Assembly: GCA_049520395.1 (NCBI GenBank)
Contig: JBEKPV010000148.1
Span: 1-8,854, forward strand
Length of the DNA stretch: 8,854 nucleotides
Source: UBA1161 sp049520395
GTDB lineage: Bacteria; Planctomycetota; Phycisphaerae; Tepidisphaerales; Tepidisphaeraceae
Reading direction: 5' to 3'
Shown here piece after piece: positions 7,672 to 8,854 of the stretch (the stretch's first letter is position 1; each line of letters opens with the position of its first letter). Under the pieces are notes generated by a model. It ran no database searches, had not been told where the DNA came from, and saw only the letters and a program-made list of their open reading frames with translations. Made by a program: the position numbers and the translations under genes.

Positions 7672-7677
7672 ATTTTA
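7672..7677 (-). promoter_or_regulatory. Candidate -10 box of recJ, placed for a leaderless mRNA
   Basis: On the minus strand TAAAAT (5 of 6 matches to TATAAT) ends 7 nt before the GTG start of recJ. Transcription would then begin at or next to the start codon. The absence of a good ribosome binding site fits this. No convincing -35 box was found. Confidence 0.33.
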
Positions 7678-7695
7678 ATGAGGCGCTAGCTCGCC

Positions 7696-7707
7696 GTATA
7701 CGTATAC
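7696..7707. repeat. Perfect 12-bp palindrome GTATACGTATAC
   Basis: The 51-bp divergent gap between recJ and the DUF3592-like gene holds this perfect palindrome, which is also two copies of GTATAC. It overlaps the candidate -10 box of the rightward gene and could be an operator, or just an AT-rich promoter core readable on both strands. The symmetry stops at the next base on each side. Confidence 0.45.
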
Positions 7708-7708
7708 T
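7703..7708 (+). promoter_or_regulatory. Candidate -10 box of the DUF3592-like gene, placed for a leaderless mRNA
   Basis: TATACT (5 of 6 matches to TATAAT) ends 7 nt before the ATG at 7716, so transcription would start at about the A of the start codon. No Shine-Dalgarno sequence is present in TGGCGCC between them. No good -35 box is visible 16-18 bp upstream. Confidence 0.35.
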
Positions 7709-7715
7709 TGGCGCC

Positions 7716-8504
7716 ATGGCGTCCGAAGCCCGATCCAAAGCCGCAATTCCCGTGGAGCTGCGCGCCGCGCCCCCGCGAAAAGTGCGGCGTTACCGCAAAA
7801 AAACGTCCTCCCTGCTCATTCTTCCGTACCTCATCGTCGGAATCGTCGTGATCGCCTACCTCGCAGGCGAGTTGATCCTCCTCCAGGCGACCGCGGCACA
7901 GCCCGGTCGGATCAGCCAGCTCGATCCTGCCTCCCCCGGTTCGGCGCGTCGCGCGGAGTATCAATACGTCATCGGTTCCACCATTTATAAAGGCTCCGAT
8001 CAGGTCAGCGAGCGCACCTTTGAATCCTTGAAAGTCGGGATGATCGTCCCCATCCACGTTTTCGCCATCGGGCCATACCACTTCCGCGAACTGGAGACGA
8101 CTTCCGGCGATTACTGGGCCACCCACTGGGTCCTCTGGGCATTGGCGGTTGTCTGGAACCTCGTGGTCTTCCTGGCCATCAAGGCCCGAGGAATTCCCAA
8201 ACGCCTGGTCCGCATTGGAACCGCCGTCTTTGGCCAAGTTACCGATACAAAACCCTCGCCCCGCTCAAAGAGCGGAACCCAGGTGCACTACGAATACCGA
8301 TCCGGTTCAGGCCAGCTGATCGTCGCCAATGATCTGGTGACCGGAATTCGTCCCGGCGACATATCCAAAGGTCAGGACGTCGTTGTTCTTTTTCGGATTG
8401 CGCTATTTAATGGCCAACCTCGGCCCCCTGCGCGATCGCGCCAAAATTCTGGAATTCGACATCAACCAGCGCCCGCTCGATCTGGTCGAATCGATTCTCG
8501 CTGA
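7716..8504 (+). CDS. Two-TM membrane protein with duplicated DUF3592-like domain; 3' end probably disrupted
   Basis: The protein has 262 residues as read. A basic N-terminus (RKVRRYRKK, 21-29) precedes TM helix 1 (about 32-55). A first DUF3592-like module follows: PGRISQ, EYQYVIG, YKGS, then KVGMIVPIHVF (about 63-126). TM helix 2 spans about 136-156. A second module has GTAVFGQVTDT, VHYEYRSGSG, then KGQDVVVLF (168-226). Basic residues at both ends suggest N- and C-termini inside and the first module outside. The function of DUF3592 proteins is not known to me. Residues 227-262, rich in Pro, Arg and Ser, are an out-of-frame reading of the next gene and unlike the family. The first module continues 10 residues past its VPIHVF strand, whereas the second stops at VVVLF, so the true C-terminus seems lost. 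The ATG at 7716 has no ribosome binding site; no better in-frame start is seen. Confidence 0.7.
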   Translation: MASEARSKAAIPVELRAAPPRKVRRYRKKTSSLLILPYLIVGIVVIAYLAGELILLQATAAQPGRISQLDPASPGSARRAEYQYVIGSTIYKGSDQVSERTFESLKVGMIVPIHVFAIGPYHFRELETTSGDYWATHWVLWALAVVWNLVVFLAIKARGIPKRLVRIGTAVFGQVTDTKPSPRSKSGTQVHYEYRSGSGQLIVANDLVTGIRPGDISKGQDVVVLFRIALFNGQPRPPARSRQNSGIRHQPAPARSGRIDSR

Positions 8505-8854
8505 AAACCCAAAAATCGTGGGACTAGGCGTCTATATCTGGAACGCCGCCCCGGCCGCCCAACTCGTCGCCGAACTCAAGCGGCTTCGTCCCGAAATCCG
8601 CATCGTGCTCGGCGGCCCGGAAGTCAGCTACGAAACCGATCAGCAGGAAATCTGCCGGCTCGCCGATTATGTGCTGACCGGCGAAGCCGATCTCGCCTTC
8701 GCCGATTTGTGCGCTCGACTGTTGGAAGGCCGGCCTCCCGCGACCCACTCCATCGCCGCTGAACTGCCCGATTTTTCCAAGCTCGTCCTTCCCTACGATT
8801 TTTACGACGACCAGGATGTCGCCCATCGCGTCATCTACGTCGATGCATCGCGCG
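8383..8854 (+). CDS. B12-binding-domain radical SAM protein, N-terminal part; 5' end apparently truncated, 3' end outside the window
   Basis: The frame encodes FGLRYLMANLGPL, ILEFDINQRPLDLVE, IVGLGVYIWNAAPA, IVLGGPEVSYE, YVLTGEADLAFADLC and VIYVDASR. This is the block order of the large B12-binding radical SAM family (DUF4080-type), whose N-terminal Rossmann domain precedes the SAM barrel. The window ends just where the family's GCPxxCxFC iron-sulfur motif is expected, so the catalytic part is unseen. Homologues usually begin about 16-20 residues earlier with a strand and a YxH motif before the FGLRYL block; that part is absent, and a TGA at 8338 closes the frame. Possible starts are TTG 8383 (AGGA 5 nt upstream), TTG 8398 and ATG 8410. 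I chose 8383 because it keeps the conserved FGLRYL block. Substrate unknown; the family identity is from memory of its motifs. Confidence 0.82.
   Translation, partial: MFFFGLRYLMANLGPLRDRAKILEFDINQRPLDLVESILAENPKIVGLGVYIWNAAPAAQLVAELKRLRPEIRIVLGGPEVSYETDQQEICRLADYVLTGEADLAFADLCARLLEGRPPATHSIAAELPDFSKLVLPYDFYDDQDVAHRVIYVDASR

Noticed and set aside
8386..8397. A simple one-base frameshift in the T-rich stretch joining the DUF3592-like and radical SAM readings into one fused protein.
   Set aside because: Restoring the frame would still leave the DUF3592 module without its last strand and the radical SAM protein without its first, and such a fusion is not a known architecture to me.

Overview
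The window is 8,854 bases of gene-dense, GC-rich bacterial DNA, roughly 60% GC by eye. It carries seven protein-coding genes, two of them cut by the window edges. No rRNA, tRNA, CRISPR array, insertion sequence or phage gene is visible. The gene set points to an environmental Gram-negative lineage, possibly Planctomycetota or another PVC group. That rests on two tandem TPR/SPINDLY-type glycosyltransferases next to a MelA-type GH4 enzyme, a long-form transaldolase, RecJ and a B12-binding radical SAM protein. The phylum is an inference; no marker gene settles it.

Layout: (1) 1-672 (+), C-terminal half of a GH4 alpha-galactosidase like MelA. (2) 677-1735 (-), transaldolase, tail to tail with the first gene and only 4 bp away. 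(3) 1736-1889, a 154-bp divergent intergenic region, the longest non-coding stretch. (4) 1890-3854 and 3851-5905 (+), two paralogous TPR plus O-GlcNAc-transferase-like (GT41/SPINDLY) proteins joined by an ATGA stop/start overlap, so probably one translationally coupled operon. (5) 5898-7664 (-), RecJ single-strand exonuclease, overlapping the second glycosyltransferase tail to tail by 8 bp. (6) 7665-7715, a 51-bp divergent region with a perfect 12-bp palindrome and -10-like boxes placed 7 nt before each start codon. (7) 7716-8504 (+), a two-TM protein with two copies of a DUF3592-like domain, running into (8) about 8383-8854 (+), the N-terminal part of a B12-binding-type radical SAM protein; the window ends just before the expected iron-sulfur cysteine motif.

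Genes 1 and 2 are housekeeping or catabolic carbohydrate enzymes (galactoside hydrolysis, pentose-phosphate pathway) and RecJ is a repair enzyme. The glycosyltransferase pair is the most system-like part: two complete enzymes with separate TPR superhelices, probably modifying different or overlapping protein acceptors. No acceptor gene is recognisable nearby.

The two most notable observations are these. At about 8386-8397 the DUF3592-like protein seems to lose its conserved C-terminal strand exactly where the radical SAM protein begins without its usual first strand, which looks like a deletion scar or an assembly join. In the glycosyltransferase pair, TPRs 2-4 are more alike than the catalytic domains, and similarity falls sharply after TPR 4. 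I found no clearly undescribed system.
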